This document shows positions 9,249 through 21,205 of a stretch of 64,000 nucleotides of DNA, piece by piece. How positions within the stretch are numbered: the stretch's first letter is position 1; every line of letters begins with the position of its first letter. Source of the DNA: Glossina fuscipes. Taxonomy: Eukaryota > Arthropoda > Insecta > Diptera > Glossinidae. The stretch lies in the NCBI RefSeq assembly GCF_014805625.2, contig NW_023998459.1, positions 2,648,944 through 2,712,943 of the forward strand, read 5' to 3'. The notes beneath the pieces are model-generated. The model had not been told where the DNA came from. It was given only the letters and a program-made list of their open reading frames with translations, and did not search any database. Made by a program: the position numbers and the translations under genes.

Positions 9249-12180
9249 GGGGCCTAAATTCGAAAATTCGTTCCACTTTTCTAAATTCAGTGAGCACGGA
9301 ATTTTTCTGTTTGGCCTTTACTGAAACTTGGCTAAAATCCGATCTTCATTCGTCGGAACTTTTTCATAATTCTTTCCAAGTCTTTAGAAATGATCGAGTG
9401 AATCGCATTGGTGGTGGTGTATTAATTGCCATATCTGCGTCAGCCCCGTCCAATTTAATTGAATTTGCCACTCCTCCTGACGTTAAATTTATCGCTATTC
9501 GTGCGAATATGCCTGATAAACATCTATTTATAACCTGCTCCTATATTCCCCCAAATTCTGATATCTCCATTTACAATAAACACGCTGCCCTCATTTGTGA
9601 AGTGGCCAAGCGGTCTAGACCCACCGATTTGGTCGTTGCATTGGGTGACTTCAATTCGTCTCAAGTCACTTGGTGTAGCACTGATAATTCTGGCTGTTTG
9701 GTTCCTACTTCAACGTCTGATAGGGCTGTTGTGTTCTTTAGTGAATTGTTTGATCATAATTTGGGTCAATAAAATCGTACCCCTAATTGCAATGGTAGAC
9801 TGCTTGATCTCTGCTTTGCCAATTTTCCCGAGATTTACGTAAATCGTTGTCCACCTTTTAGTTTACCTGAGGATCCTTATCATCCATCAATATGCATTTC
9901 CTTTCATCATATGAATGATGGTTTGTTGAATTGCCTTAATGTGCCGACTCAAACTTTTTTAAATAATTATTATGATTTTCATAAAATCAATATTGTATTA
10001 CTAAAACATCGTCTTTCACATTTGACCCTTGATTTCTCAACCGGTAGTATTGAAAGCTTATTGTCATCGTTCTACAATACATTAAATCTAGCTATTGCTG
10101 CATCTCTTCCGATCAAGCATTGTTGACCTCGAAGCAGATGTCCCCCGTGGTTTAATAAGACAATTAAATATCACAAGAATAGAAAAAACTCGCTATTCAA
10201 AAAATATAGGAAAGGTGGCTCTGCGCTCGACTATGTCGCTTACTCGGTGGCGAGGCATAGATTTAACTCCTTCAACCATCATTATTACTGCAGATACCTT
10301 CAGTTCATTAAATTCTCTCTGTTTGCTAATCCTAAATTCTTCTTTAAATTTGTTAACTCTAAAAGAAAAATTTCCACATATCCCTCTCATGTTTCTTTTA
10401 ATGGCTCTGGTTCCTCGGATGATTTTGAAATCTCAAATTTATTTGCTGAGTATTTCCGACGTAACTTTTCGATTGCTAATTTCGATTTATCAGCAAACTA
10501 CCCATATCCTATAATTAATTCGGTTTCAATACCTAACTTGTTTATTTGGGAAGATGACGTTTTTAAAGGGTTGAGTTCTCTAAAATACAGTTGTTGGCCT
10601 GGACCTGATGGAATTCCATCATGTGTACTTAAATCTTGAGCTGTCGAGTTATGTGATGTGATCTCAAAGATTTTTAACATGTCCTTGTATTTAGGTGTTT
10701 TCCCTTCATGTTGGAAGAGTAGTTTCCTTATTCCTATCCACAAGAGTGGAAGTAGACAATTTGTTGAGAACTACAGAGGCATAGCCAAGTTGAGTGTCTT
10801 GCCCAAGTTGTTCGAGCGTATTGTGACTCAGCATTTGGCCTTTGCCACTAATTCGTATATTTCTCCGCACCAGCATGGCTTTCGGAAAGGGCGATCTACA
10901 GTCACCAACTTGTTAGAGTTTACCTGTCATGTTTTCAAGGCCTTTTCTAGTGGCTCTCGCACAGATGTTATTTACACTGACACCGTTATGTCTGGCGTAC
11001 CTCAAAGCAGCGACTTGGGTCCCATTTTATTTAGTTTATACATTAGTGATCTTCCATCGGTGGTTAATTCCAGCCAGATATTAATGTTTGCTGATGATGT
11101 GAAAACGTTTTCTTCCTTCTCTGTTGAATCGCAATCACATCAGCTTCAAGGTGATTTGGATAATTTTGTTGCACGGTGCTCTTTGAATCTTCTGAAACTA
11201 AATCTGAGTAAATGTAAGAAGCTTTCATTCTCAAGAAGAAAGTCATTCATTACTCAGTATTTCATAGATTCGCATAAGTTGGAGGATGTCGATTCGATCA
11301 CAGATTTAGGCGTTCTATTTGACCATAGGTTACGTTGCATATTATGCTCTCGATTAACAAAGCTAGGTCCGCGCTTGGTTTTATAAAAAGGTGGTCCAAA
11401 GAGCTTGATGATTCCTACATTACGAAAAGGCTGTACATGTGTTTGGTTAGACCCATATTTGAGTATGCCTCAGTTGTGTGGTCTCCTTCATATAGGTGCT
11501 ACGTAGATTCAATCGAATCTGTGCAAAAGCAATTCTTGCTGTTTGCCCTCAGAAATTTGGGTTGGGATCTGGTTGCCTCTCTTCCTCCGTATGAAAATAG
11601 ATTGCTTCTGCTGTCCCTACCGTCTCTTGAGAAACGTAGATTTGTTCTTGGCGTTTTCTTTCTAATTAAAGTAATAAATGGTGCCATTGGCTCGTCTTCA
11701 TTACTTGGTGAACTTGAGTACGCCTCTGTTGTGTGGTCTCCTTCATAAAGGTGCTATGTAGATTCAATTGAATCTATTTAAAAGCATTTCTTGCTGTTTG
11801 CCCTTAATAATTTGTGTTGGAATCCGATTGCCTCTCTTCCCCCCTATGAAAATAGGTTGCTTCTGTTGTCCTTACCGTCTGTTGAGAAACGTAGGTTTGT
11901 TCTTGGGGTTTCCTTCGTAATCAAAGTAATAAATGATGCTATTGACTCGCCCGCATTACTTTGTGAGATAAGCTTTAATGTCCCTAACCGCTTCTCTAGG
12001 CACTTTATCTTGATAAAGCTTAGTCAATGCAAATATAATTACGAACTGTTTAACCCGCTCAGAGTGGTTTGCAAGAACCTAAATGACGTCTACCACTTAT
12101 TCTCGTTATCGCACTCTTTAAAGTCCATTAAAGCAACATTGCTTAATACACGCGATTTACCTATGTCGTATTTAAATTAG
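9210..12180 (+). pseudogene. LINE B ORF2: endonuclease and reverse transcriptase
   Basis: The AP-type endonuclease is intact to 9769, with IYQNVRGLNSK, FTETWL (catalytic Glu), VTWCSTDN and GDFN. A TAA at 9770-9772 interrupts it, then the frame resumes (NRTPNCNGRLLDLCFAN, EDPYHPS) to 10126. RT follows in several frames: CWPGPDGIPSCVL, IPIHKSGSRQFVENYRG, HQHGFRKGRSTVTNLLEF and FADDVKTFSSF (the YADD box with Phe). Near 10980, VIYTD jumps to SGVPQ, missing about 54 residues compared with copy D. This removes most of RT motif A onward (SKAFD). The thumb region is present twice (11461-11970). The C-terminus ends at 12180. It cannot encode active RT. Confidence 0.9.
11461..11970 (+). repeat. In-frame 255-bp tandem duplication inside LINE B
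   Basis: Unit 1 starts at 11461 (GAGTATGCCTCAGTTGTGTGG) and unit 2 at 11716 (GAGTACGCCTCTGTTGTGTGG). Each covers the RT thumb region from the VWSPS motif to the VINDAI/VINGAI motif. The period of 255 is a whole number of codons. The units differ at roughly one base in seven, and unit 2 carries stop codons. Copies C, D and E show no such duplication. Confidence 0.9.
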
Positions 12181-12490
12181 CTTTTATCCTAAAAATCGTT
12201 ACGTTTCGAAAATGAATTATTGTCAATTTATTATCGGTTGCCAGGCTTATGCATGTTTGCGATGGTTTAGGGGTTCATTTGCAATTTGGTCCTGTACCGG
12301 TTGTAAGTGTGTCCCTGATAGTGTACATGCTTTTTTTTTCTTTTTTTTCTTCTTATTTGTTTTATTACTTATACTAAATTTTATTATTAATTAATATAAG
12401 TTTTGCATTAAGAGCCAATTGAACTCGTTTTGTTTAGTTGAGTTTCTAGTATAAGTGGAATAAATAAATAAAAAAAAAAAAAAAAAAAAA
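12181..12490 (+). other. LINE B 3' UTR and poly(A)
   Basis: The UTR contains TAGTGTACATGCTTTTTTTT followed by a T-rich run, AAGAGCCAATTGAACTCG, then GGAATAAATAAATAAA and poly(A) at 12471-12490. The same landmarks occur in copy C (28925-29090), in copy A (near 3770-3800) and, on the minus strand, at 56.7-57.2 kb. Confidence 0.85.
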
Positions 12491-12930
12491 GTCAAATCTT
12501 TATTTTTTAGGAAAATTTCGAATTGTGAACTTCAACTTTGAATTTTATAACTTTTTGTTTATACACTAATGTATTAACTTACCGACAAAGAATGCATAGT
12601 GTTTTAAAATAATTGCAAATCAAAGGCCTACGCTTTTAATTTGCTTTTAACAGAATTCACTCGGAAAGTGCAGAAGACATGGTGTTTCTTATTTCCTGAC
12701 TTATTCGCGTCAATTAGGAGGCCTCTTACGGAGCGCCAATACCGCCGTCAAAATAAATTGCGGCCGCTACAGAAGTTAAATACGGAATTTCAAGGAATTT
12801 ATACTTTATGGTATAAAATAAATGCTGTGGCTGCACAAACGTTTGCGAATTTTCCCGTCTTATTTGTATCGTTTCTGCTCTTTTGCTCTTCCATTAAAAT
12901 GAATAGGAATAATTTCGATTTTTGAAAAAT
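12491..12930. repeat. Downstream flank shared with LINE copy C
   Basis: About 110 bases near 12655-12770, with TTCCTGACTTATTCGCG and GGCCTCTTACGG, align with 29200-29310 downstream of copy C (TTCCTCACTTATTCACC, GGCCTCTGGCG). The TTTCGAATTGTGAACTTCAA stretch at about 12515 also resembles 25628-25650 upstream of copy C. The similarity lies outside the LINE ends as I defined them. A 94-codon frame here (12641-12925) is unrecognised. Confidence 0.5.
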
Positions 12931-14940
12931 AAATTTAACGCCAAGTGATGAATTTTTGTCTTTATTCTTTGTTCATGATAGCGACATTATATGTTGACGG
13001 AAAGGAAAGGAAATTTGGAAAGGTTGATGGTACAGAATCGATCCCACGCTTTAGCGAATTAAGAGTTTTAATTAGGCAATTAGAGCAAAAAGTAAAAAAA
13101 GAAGAATTAATTTGCTTACCTTTGACGTATTTCAAATTTTTCGTTTTCAACTCTAAACAATCAACATTAACTATATATTTACCCAAAAAATGAACTATTT
13201 CGCATATGCCTTATTTGAGAAATACCGGACAGCGCTTATCGCACCTATTGTGTGTGCGTATAGCAAAAGAAAAAGAAACTCGACAATGAAACCTCACTGG
13301 CGGCATATATAATTAATACCCTGATATCTTTTCCAGATTTATAAACCTTGATAGATAAATACACCTATTATTGTAATCCATGTAATAAAACTAAATTTAA
13401 TCGGCATCTCATAGAAGAAAAATTTTATCTAACTGAATCGCCTCAAAATGTAAAAGAAATTTTACGTTGTACAATTGTATAATTGTACAAACAACACATT
13501 TAAAAGTTCAAATAAAATACTTTTGAGTAATGAAGTATATGGTATGTGTTTTGTAAAACCGAGGAACCGAGCTGGCAATTCATGCATCGAAGATTTGTGT
13601 AACACCTTAAATGAAAAAATTAGGATGTTATCCATTGAATGTAAAGATTTGTACATTAACACTACATATATGGCCGTTTTGCATATTCTTATTTTTACTG
13701 AAATCCATCAATTTGACGGATAATTTTGTGAATCCTCACAGTCTCAATAATAATGATAGTAAAGTAAAATTTTTTTCGCACGTTCCTCTTTATATTAGAA
13801 ATAAATGGTTATAGGAGTAGAAAAAACTAACAATGTAATGTAGAAAAAACGAATCCAGCCTCGAAAAATACCGACAAAACGAAATTTAAAATCTTTTTGT
13901 TCTTCTGATTTGTATGGGTTTTCATTATAAGCAAAGAATTGAATATTAAAGAAAAATTCAAGATTAATATGCTAACTGAAAATATGCCATTGAACGTTGA
14001 TTACAAGACACTGGGAAATAAAATCACGAATATAACGAGTTAGAAAAAGAGAATAAAAATATGCTTTAACGGTTTTATTCGTTTTTTTTTTTTTTTGGTT
14101 TTGGCAGTCAAAGAAAAAGAGAACAACGATTAGATAAATATACAAAGTTTTCAAATGGTGATGTGCGGAGTTGCACATACTTCAATAAACGATATAAATA
14201 CGTAAATTTGCTAATAAATATTCATTCCTTAGCGCAAACAAGGATAGCAAAAATTAAATAATATGACATGGTAAAGAGTTTAAAATTAAAATTGGAAATT
14301 TAAGGATAACTTTAGCCCCTCCGTTAATATTTAAATTGAAACTCTACTGTGAATAATGCCCTCCATGATCAATATATTCAATCGGGATAGTTTAATCTAA
14401 CATACAATAAAAATAAACAGGTGTGAAATCATTACGGAGATACTTATACATCAGCATCGGTCAGCTCAGCAACAACTTTTTTGATCGTGACTATTATCGG
14501 CATACTTATCAGTAGTAGCGTCCAAACAGGTTTTTTTACTTTGTCTTTCTATGTATTTTATACTTCTAAACATGTTATAATTTTTACTGCGTAAAAATTA
14601 ATGTATATACAGATGTTCTCGTTCTTCTTTGTTTTCATTTCATAAAGAAACTATGTCCTAATTACATCTTCAAGTGAAAGATATTTCTTTTTAAATTTTA
14701 TTTCAATAAATAGAAGAAACCCATTTTCATTCACTCCAAAAATTTCCCTTATAGTAAAAAAGATCCATAGAACGGTAACGGTAGCGATAATAGAAACAGA
14801 AAATATTAAAAAAGCCTTGGACGAAAGTGCTACCGATGTAGTGCCGAGAGTAACAAAATTCACTATGTCTTTCTCCATAAAAAACCTCTTGTTGGCGACG
14901 GTTCAGACGAGCAAATCAATTAGCAACGTGTCCTAGGTAA
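12931..14940. other. AT-rich intergenic, unrecognised small frames
   Basis: Short frames of 60-82 codons occur on both strands, none recognised. Around 13475-13723 one encodes FVKPRNRAGNSCIEDLCNTL, which is less AT-biased than its surroundings. On the minus strand at 14878-14651 a 75-codon frame has a hydrophobic stretch that could be a membrane segment. Neither has supporting context, and either may be chance. Confidence 0.3.
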
Positions 14941-14944
14941 AACA

Positions 14945-15345
14945 CTTACTGAATCAAATAGTCAGTTGACTAAGCTTAAGCAAAAGGTCATTGTAATTCA
15001 GGGTAAATGTGCCATCCAAAAATTGCGGATCTTAACAAAAACATGTGAAATATGATTGGAAACATTTTTCAGGTGAATGTCAAAGAAAGAAGGATGACTA
15101 TGCAAATCAATACTTCGTAAGCTATCAAGAGACAGGTCATACAGAAAATTGGATATGATGCCCTACTTATAAACAATATGTAAAAACACGCAAAGAATCG
15201 ATCAAGAAGGCACTTGAGGTAAAAGGGGCTGGTATAAATAATACCGACCGAACGATAACATCATCATTTATATCACCTCTAAAATCCTTTGCAAATTTAT
15301 TCAATTCGCAAAAACCTCAAATGCCTAAGCTTGACTTTTTCTGAA
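14945..15345 (+). pseudogene. Jockey-like LINE ORF1 relic (zinc-knuckle region)
   Basis: Read in one main frame with stops, this gives TKLKQKVIVIQGK, CQRKKDDYANQYFVSY, QETGHTENW and CPTYKQYVKTRKESIKKAL, then SFISPLKSFANLFNSQK. The GHTxNWxxCPTYKQY pattern matches the last zinc knuckle and following segment of ORF1 proteins of insect jockey-like non-LTR elements. Stops occur within the knuckle and after LDFF. The preceding knuckles are degraded. It may belong to the same dead element as the endonuclease relic at 16.1 kb on the same strand. The assignment rests on pattern recognition. Confidence 0.5.
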
Positions 15346-16100
15346 ATTAGCCAAATTTGGCCATCGCTCGAGCTATAAATAAGTGTGTTCCTTGTTGGAT
15401 TCCACAACACCCCAAATAATGAGCCGAAGGAAGAATTTTGCTACGTCTTAAACGAAGTTAAAATTAATATTTGTAATTGATATAATAATATGGTCTATAG
15501 ATTCATAAATTTCCTTACTTTCAATGTTCAATTCTTTGTCGATTTTCCCCGGTAGGTATCTCTGTATCATCACAAAATTGACCTCGGCTTTACATAAGAG
15601 TGTCACTTTAGAAAAAACCAAAGAGTTGATGTAACCGGTTATAGGTTTATTTACGATTACTCTTATATCGGAATAGTAATACTAATAAAAAACACAATTG
15701 AATATAAGAGAATTGCCATTAAAAACATTGGTCCTAACAGCATTTTGCTGAAATTGACTATAAATCTGACAACATTTGCAACGCAGGACCACAGCAAGTA
15801 AGGAATAAATCATACTAGTTTTAAGAAGTAGTCATGGAATAAAGAAGAAAAAATTACAACCATGATCTAAATGTATTATAGGTTTCGCGACAACGAAGTG
15901 TGTGTATGTAAGAATGTAACCGTAGACATTGACTTAACGGACCAACAGTTACATAGGTACAGACTAACGCACAAAAGCACAATACTAAAGGACTATGAGA
16001 GTGTTAAATATGACACGCCGTTAATTTTTTTATCATTTTTATGTATATAAATTTTTTATGTGAGTGTAACTGTGTTAGCCAGGCAGTACAAGTAAAATCC
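15346..16100. other. No recognisable gene
   Basis: AT-rich sequence between two LINE relics on the same strand. It may be eroded LINE sequence, but I cannot support that from motifs. Confidence 0.35.
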
Positions 16101-16104
16101 AATC

Positions 16105-16470
16105 TCTACACACCATCACATATTCCCAAGAATACATCCACAGCAATTTTAATTCAATAGACCTCTCTGACAGCCCTAATAAAATCCTGTAAATAAGTAC
16201 AAATATCGACGGACGTATCATATCTCAGGTGGTGACCTGAACGGCAAAAATACGGTTTTGGCGGACCTGAACGGAAAGCGCGCTATAATTGCCTCATGGA
16301 TTGCCCTCTACATGCTAATCATATTTCCAACACCGCACCGTCGTACGAGCTTCCTGCTTGCTTTAACTTTGCAATTTGGTTTTTTAAGAACACATCTCTG
16401 CATGACGATAATTGCTAAGCCCACGCACGCTTTGTTGGGTCCACTTGGGATGGTGTTTCAGTAGGGGAAA
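16105..16470 (+). pseudogene. LINE endonuclease relic
   Basis: In shifting frames the sequence reads YIPKNTSTAILIQ, a stop, LTALIKSC, then GGDLNGK, followed by NCLMDCPLHANHISNTAPSY and FKNTSLHDDN. This is the order expected of a jockey-type AP endonuclease: a Y-P motif, the xGDxN catalytic motif, then the region before the SDH box. At least two frameshifts and one stop are present. The 68-codon frame at 16258-16464 is a shadow frame of it. There is no RT nearby, so this is a fragment. Confidence 0.5.
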
Positions 16471-16479
16471 TAGGGTAGA

Positions 16480-17145
16480 ACGATAGATAATGAGGAAGCT
16501 CGGTCTTTACTTTTGTCTTGTGACAGTGATAGACAATGTAAAGTTCTACGAACTAAAATATGTAAACTTTTATATGAATTTTTTCTTCTCACATTAAGCG
16601 AAGACATACTGAGCATATAAGAAGAGAGTGATGTATTGCATATACGGGTGATGTGTGCACATTCTTACAGAGTCGAGGTTTTTTCAAGAAATTTTTGGAG
16701 CACTAATAGAGATAATTTCGAAATATTAAAACGCTACACATATTGACAACTTGAAGAATTCATTTACCTTGAACATTTTATTGAAAGCCTTTCATAAATG
16801 AATGATAAAATAACGCCTTAAAACTAAAAAGTACCAAAGAAAAATAAAATATTTGCAATATATGACAATTTGTTAAATGTACTGATGTAAGAACAAAAAT
16901 AAACTTCGAAGCTACATTTCACTATTAATTTACTATTGCGAAATATCTTCCCAATTCATCTATTTATTTATTTATTATAGGACTAAGCCAACTTTGATCA
17001 ATAGTTAATCTCTTATGATATCCTCAAAAAATTAACGCCAACAATAATACCACTTCTGTTCCGAATCCAGTTCATTCCAGCTAATTAATTTTCCCACAAA
17101 CATAAATTCTCTAAACAAGGAAAAACCAAGTGCATATTCGCGGCG
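16480..17145. other. AT-rich intergenic
   Basis: Nothing recognised. It includes a short ATTTATTTATTTATTATAG tract near 16960-16980. Confidence 0.35.
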
Positions 17146-17149
17146 AGTC

Positions 17150-17490
17150 ATGCACTTGCCGTCCAACGAAAAAAATTAGTAGAAAAGCAGGTTAAAAATG
17201 AAGCTGTGAACTTAGGTAATGGTAATATATATGTAAGAATGTATACAAATAGACTTTTTGCGGAAGGCAGAGTTCGTCGAACAAGGACATTTGGGTCGAA
17301 AAAGAATATTAGAGTTGAGAAGTCAAGAATATTCCCAAAGTAAAATGTAAATAGTCCTACCCTTAAACAAGTTGATTGCAAATAAAAAAGTCTTGAAGGA
17401 AAACGTGCAAGTGTGTTTCTCTTGAAAAGAATATCTACGATCTAGTGATACGAACTGTATCCGAGAAAAGCGAACTTCGTGACAGTATAT
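17150..17490 (+). other. Unidentified coding relic, copy 1
   Basis: From about 17154 an open stretch reads ALAVQRKKLVEKQVKNEAVN, continuing through GNIYVRMYTNRLF to a stop near 17340. After a break, SLEKNIYDLVIRTVSEKSE appears at about 17420-17476. That last segment has a relative on the minus strand at 45.64-45.72 kb (SLDQNIHDPVIRTVSYKSE), 14 of 19 residues identical and about 84% identical in DNA. The frame is cut by the 3' end of LINE copy F near 17500. The family is unknown to me. Recurrence suggests a mobile element or duplicated gene. Confidence 0.4.
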
Positions 17491-17535
17491 TAATTAATAT
17501 TAATAATACGCAATCGAACACAACCTTTTTGCACA

Positions 17536-20103
17536 TTACCCCGAAACGGATGGAACAACATAATTGGTACGGCATTGTGGTAGGTGCAAAAGCACAAAAC
17601 GTCTTGAGATCCTACTGGAGATAAAAATATCAATAAGTTCTAATAAAGTCGGCGAAGAAACATCACCATTTATTAGCTTAAAGGGGAAGGTTACACCCAA
17701 CGTTTGATGCCTTTTTTCGATGGTAGCCAAACCAAGGAACTTCGCCGTATGATTATACGGTGGAGGAGATAGGGTAGGATCCCATTCCAAACCTCGCAAA
17801 GCAACCTCCAAGAAGCTCCGTTGAACAGACTCCAAGAGATCAATATGATATCTATAACTATTAAGCCAAACTATAGTATTCAAGAGTTGGCCTAACTAAT
17901 GAAGCAAGTGTCTTTAAATCGTACAAACCATCTTTTTAGAAACCCTAAAAAGGATCTATCTTTATTAAATGAGACTTCAATATGACTGTACAACTTGAAT
18001 TTTGAATCAAGCACAACTCGTAAGTCTTTGTAATTGTAACCATTTTCCAGAATATGATTATCAATACGATAATAAGAAGGCGTCTTACTAAACCATGTAA
18101 AATACATTTTCTTACCTTTGTTTGAATTCACTAACGTACCATTGGTTGCGCACCATGCGCACAGGTTCTCAAGATCAGACTGAAAAAGTTTAGTACCATG
18201 TTTTGAATCAAAGGAGAGGAACAGTTTAACGTCGTCTGCAAACATTAAAACCCTGTAATGTTGAATACACTCCAGAAGGTCATTCATGTATAAAATAAAT
18301 AAAAGGGGGCTAAAATGGCTACCCAAAAGGCGCATCAATTAATCGGGATTGGCAAGACTTCAGCCCCACGCGTAATAAACCAGGCAATCATTGTATCCCA
18401 AAAACCAAGGCGATGTAATTTATAGAGTAATAACTTATGATCAACTCTGTTCAAAACTTTGGAAAAGCCTGTGAAAATAAGATCAGTTTGCTTATGATCG
18501 AAAAGCGCCTTGTAAGCTGGATTAAAAAACTCCAAAAGATCGGTAGTCGTTGATCTTCATTTTAGAAAACCATGCTGACATTGCGATATAATTGATCCTA
18601 AAATCGGAGAAAGCCTTTTTGCTGCTAGTGATTCAAGTAGTTTGGGCAGTGCACTAAGTCTGGCAATTTCCCTACAATTCTCAATAAGTTTCCGAGAACC
18701 ACATTTAGAAAAAGATAAAAGGCTACTCTTGCAAACCGATGGAAAGTAACCTTTTTTCAACCAGGCATTAAAAACTTGTGCAAGGGGAGAGCATCGTAAA
18801 TGGGCACAATGATGGAGAATTACAGACGGAACACTATCATAGCCAGAATAATTACAAGATTTCAACGTTGCCAACGCTATAAATGCTTCTTTTTACAAGA
18901 CCGACTTAGACGGAAAAATATCAAAGGACCGTAACGAATGCGGATAATTATCAGACGAAGTATTTGAACACTGGTAGACTTCCCGAAAAAAATCGGATGA
19001 TTCGAAATCACCAAATCTCATAACGGAAGGACAAACTTTTGGTTTTCGTTTGAATTTGAAGAAGCCCCCCAGATTTTTGAGGAGTATGCGTCTAGTTGGC
19101 TGAATAAAATTGGAATAACAACTTGACTTCAGGGAGTTATAATTTCTTCTAGCTAGAGTGTAACATATAATATCGTATCGGAGCACCCTGAACGATTTTT
19201 TTAAATGGCCTACTTTTTTTATTACGGTCCATTCGTAAATGCTTGCTATACTAACGCGGAGACTTTGATGTTTGGCAAACCTTAAACGGCACCGAAACGG
19301 GAATCGGAAATAAAGCGGACTGTAAATAAAGGATATCGAGTCATCAATATCTTCAGAGCGTAAGTTCCAGTCAATGTCCAAGTTCCTAGCTTAACGTAAT
19401 TTGTTTTAGCAAGTAAACGTTGATCCTTACTGATCTGCTCTTGACACGGCCCATTGTCAGCAGGACAATGTACAAAGACAAAACAAACTAAGTCAAGCAA
19501 TTTATTATTCCCATTAAAGATGTTGTTAAGCTGATACAAACTTAACCCATGGACCCCAACGAAAAACTTTTTTTAAAGTAAGGGATAAGAAAAAGAAATA
19601 TAGATCGTCATTGAAAACCCATGAAACATTGGGCAGATAAAAGTCATCTACGACTATTAAAATATCACTTTGTTTGAGGTGAGAAGTAATATTTCTGATC
19701 AAAGCCAAGTGCTCTAAGTAAACCTCAATATCAGATGTTGGAGCAAGTATAAGAGATGTAAGTAATATTTGTATTACAAGTATGCAGTTTTATTTTAACG
19801 CCCCCAAACTCACCAGTTGTAAATATAAAAAGACTAATCTGCAAGGACAGAGTTAAGGGTAAGCTACGATTAACCGCAATCAACACTCCCCCACTAGTTT
19901 TTTGCAGTCCGCCACACTGTCCGTTGAGATCTAAAGGTCTCAAACTCCGAGCTATAAATCTCCTCTTTTTTGTAAATGCTACCAAGATAATGGAAATTAA
20001 CGGCACTTACAAACTCATTTTGTAGTTTCGTGTTAGGACCACCGACATTCTGATATACTATTTCCAGCACATGCCAGCTCCCAATTAATTTTTCACTGAT
20101 CAA
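17536..20103 (-). pseudogene. LINE F ORF2: endonuclease and RT fragments
   Basis: Endonuclease is split over 20103-19894, 20006-19731 and 19708-19526. The catalytic GDFN motif reads VDDFYLP, with Gly and Asn altered. The linker region is 19381-18893. RT starts at 18874-18557 (YSGYDSVPSVILHHCAH, FSKCGSRKLIENCREIARLS, CQHGF) and continues at 18535-18335 (DLIFTGFSKVLNRVDHKLL; motif A shows FTGFSKVLN instead of the usual TDLSKAFD, losing the first catalytic Asp). It ends at 18338-17892 with MFADDVKLFLSF (YADD box with Phe) and 17883-17536 (ESVQRSFLEVALRGLEWDP). Non-functional. Confidence 0.8.
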
Positions 20104-20213
20104 CTGACTACGCTACAATCACCGGAGCAATATTTTTTTGTCGAGGTACAAATTTTCTAATTAAAATGCCTTGTTGTCAAAAAACTTTGCCAACATAATA
20201 CGTTCAAATAGGG

Positions 20214-21205
20214 CTACCGAAGCAATATCACTCTGTCCTGCCGAACTATTCTTGAAAACGTTCCATTTCCTAGCATCGTGAGGTTACACTTTAAAAACTT
20301 CACAATTGTTTCCTTGGAAGTACAGGACGATAACCGCGATACAAAAACAGATTTACGTGAGGGTACCACCTTTAATTGATGGGAAACTACACCAGTGGCA
20401 GTCCCCTCTGAAGACATTGGTAACACCTCCCCCGCAGACACAGAGCCCTTCAACTGTTCGCTCCTCTGCTCAGTGCCCCCAATCGATGGGACAACAACAA
20501 TAGCAGCATCGTTTGAACCACTCGGCTCATTTAAGAATGTCACGCTGGTTGACGCATCCAACGATGCTGACATGGTTGACGGCCGCGATCGTGCAGAATT
20601 TGCCGGACAAAGCGACGATGCTGACACGGTCAAAAGCCCCGATTTGCCAGAACTTGAAAAGGTAGTCTACCTTGAGCTTTTCGCTGCCTTTGCATAGCGA
20701 TACCTCGGGGCACTACGCGTTTCCATTAATTCCTTACTCTTACACAGTGTCAAATCCCGACCCTTGTCACCTACGGCTGGATTAGGCGACGCTAAATCAA
20801 CTAAGTCGACCGATAACACGTTAATAGGTGGCAGGACAAACGAGCCTTTAACCAAGTCCCAAGCTGGGATTGTCAGCCTGAACCTTTTCCGTAGGGGACG
20901 GAAACTCGCGACAGTCCGAGCTCAATATTTTTTGCTTTACCTGGTAAAGTACCAGTCTCCAGAAACTCACAAGCCCCAAGGCACTGCTTAAATGTGGCCA
21001 TCACTGCCTCTAACAACTTCTTGGCCACCATAAATCCCAATGTCGTTTGCATAGACAACCTGTAGAAGTTGATATTTTTTTCTTACAGTTTGGGCAGGAC
21101 CAACGAAGTACTTTTTCAGCATCACCCACCGTATCTGCTGCACTACCAGTGACCCGTGAACACCTGGGATGCCAATACCGCTTACACAACCATCACATTG
21201 TACAT
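20214..21205 (-). pseudogene. LINE F ORF1 with PHD finger
   Basis: The finger reads WLCKRYWHPRC, then a linker, then RWSCPNCKKK (Cys at 21085-21096), with a stop and a one-base shift in the first Cys pair. Downstream, 21058-20873 contains ATFKQCLGACEFLETG, and 20855-20667 is followed by 20633-20214, a Ser/Thr-rich region ending in SRKSVFVSRLSSCTSKE. The PHD and FVSRL blocks are the two features shared with copy B ORF1. The order is conserved while the linker is not, as expected for fast-evolving LINE ORF1 proteins. Frameshifts separate the pieces. Confidence 0.7.

Larger units (their letters stand above)
7746..12490 (+). mobile_element. PHD-LINE copy B (CR1/Jockey-like, non-LTR)
   Basis: This is the longest copy of the dominant family. 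The 5' end is set at GGCAACTCTG (7746), a start shared by copies C (25715) and D (57263). It has a 5' UTR, ORF1 with a PHD-type finger, ORF2 with endonuclease and RT, a 3' UTR, AATAAATAAATA and a 20-base poly(A) at 12471-12490. No RNase H domain is visible after the RT. The RT C-terminal signature (GFIKRW, VQKQFLLFALRNL, LPPYENRLLLLSL) is of the Jockey/CR1 type. The PHD finger in ORF1 favours the CR1 side, which is inference. I found no convincing target-site duplication. It is inactive, with frameshifts, stops, a deletion over RT motif A and an internal duplication. Confidence 0.9.

Noticed and set aside
20306..20697. Plus-strand frames of 65-100 codons at 20.3-20.7 kb
   Set aside because: They are the antisense of LINE F ORF1, whose minus-strand frame has the FVSRL block shared with copy B.
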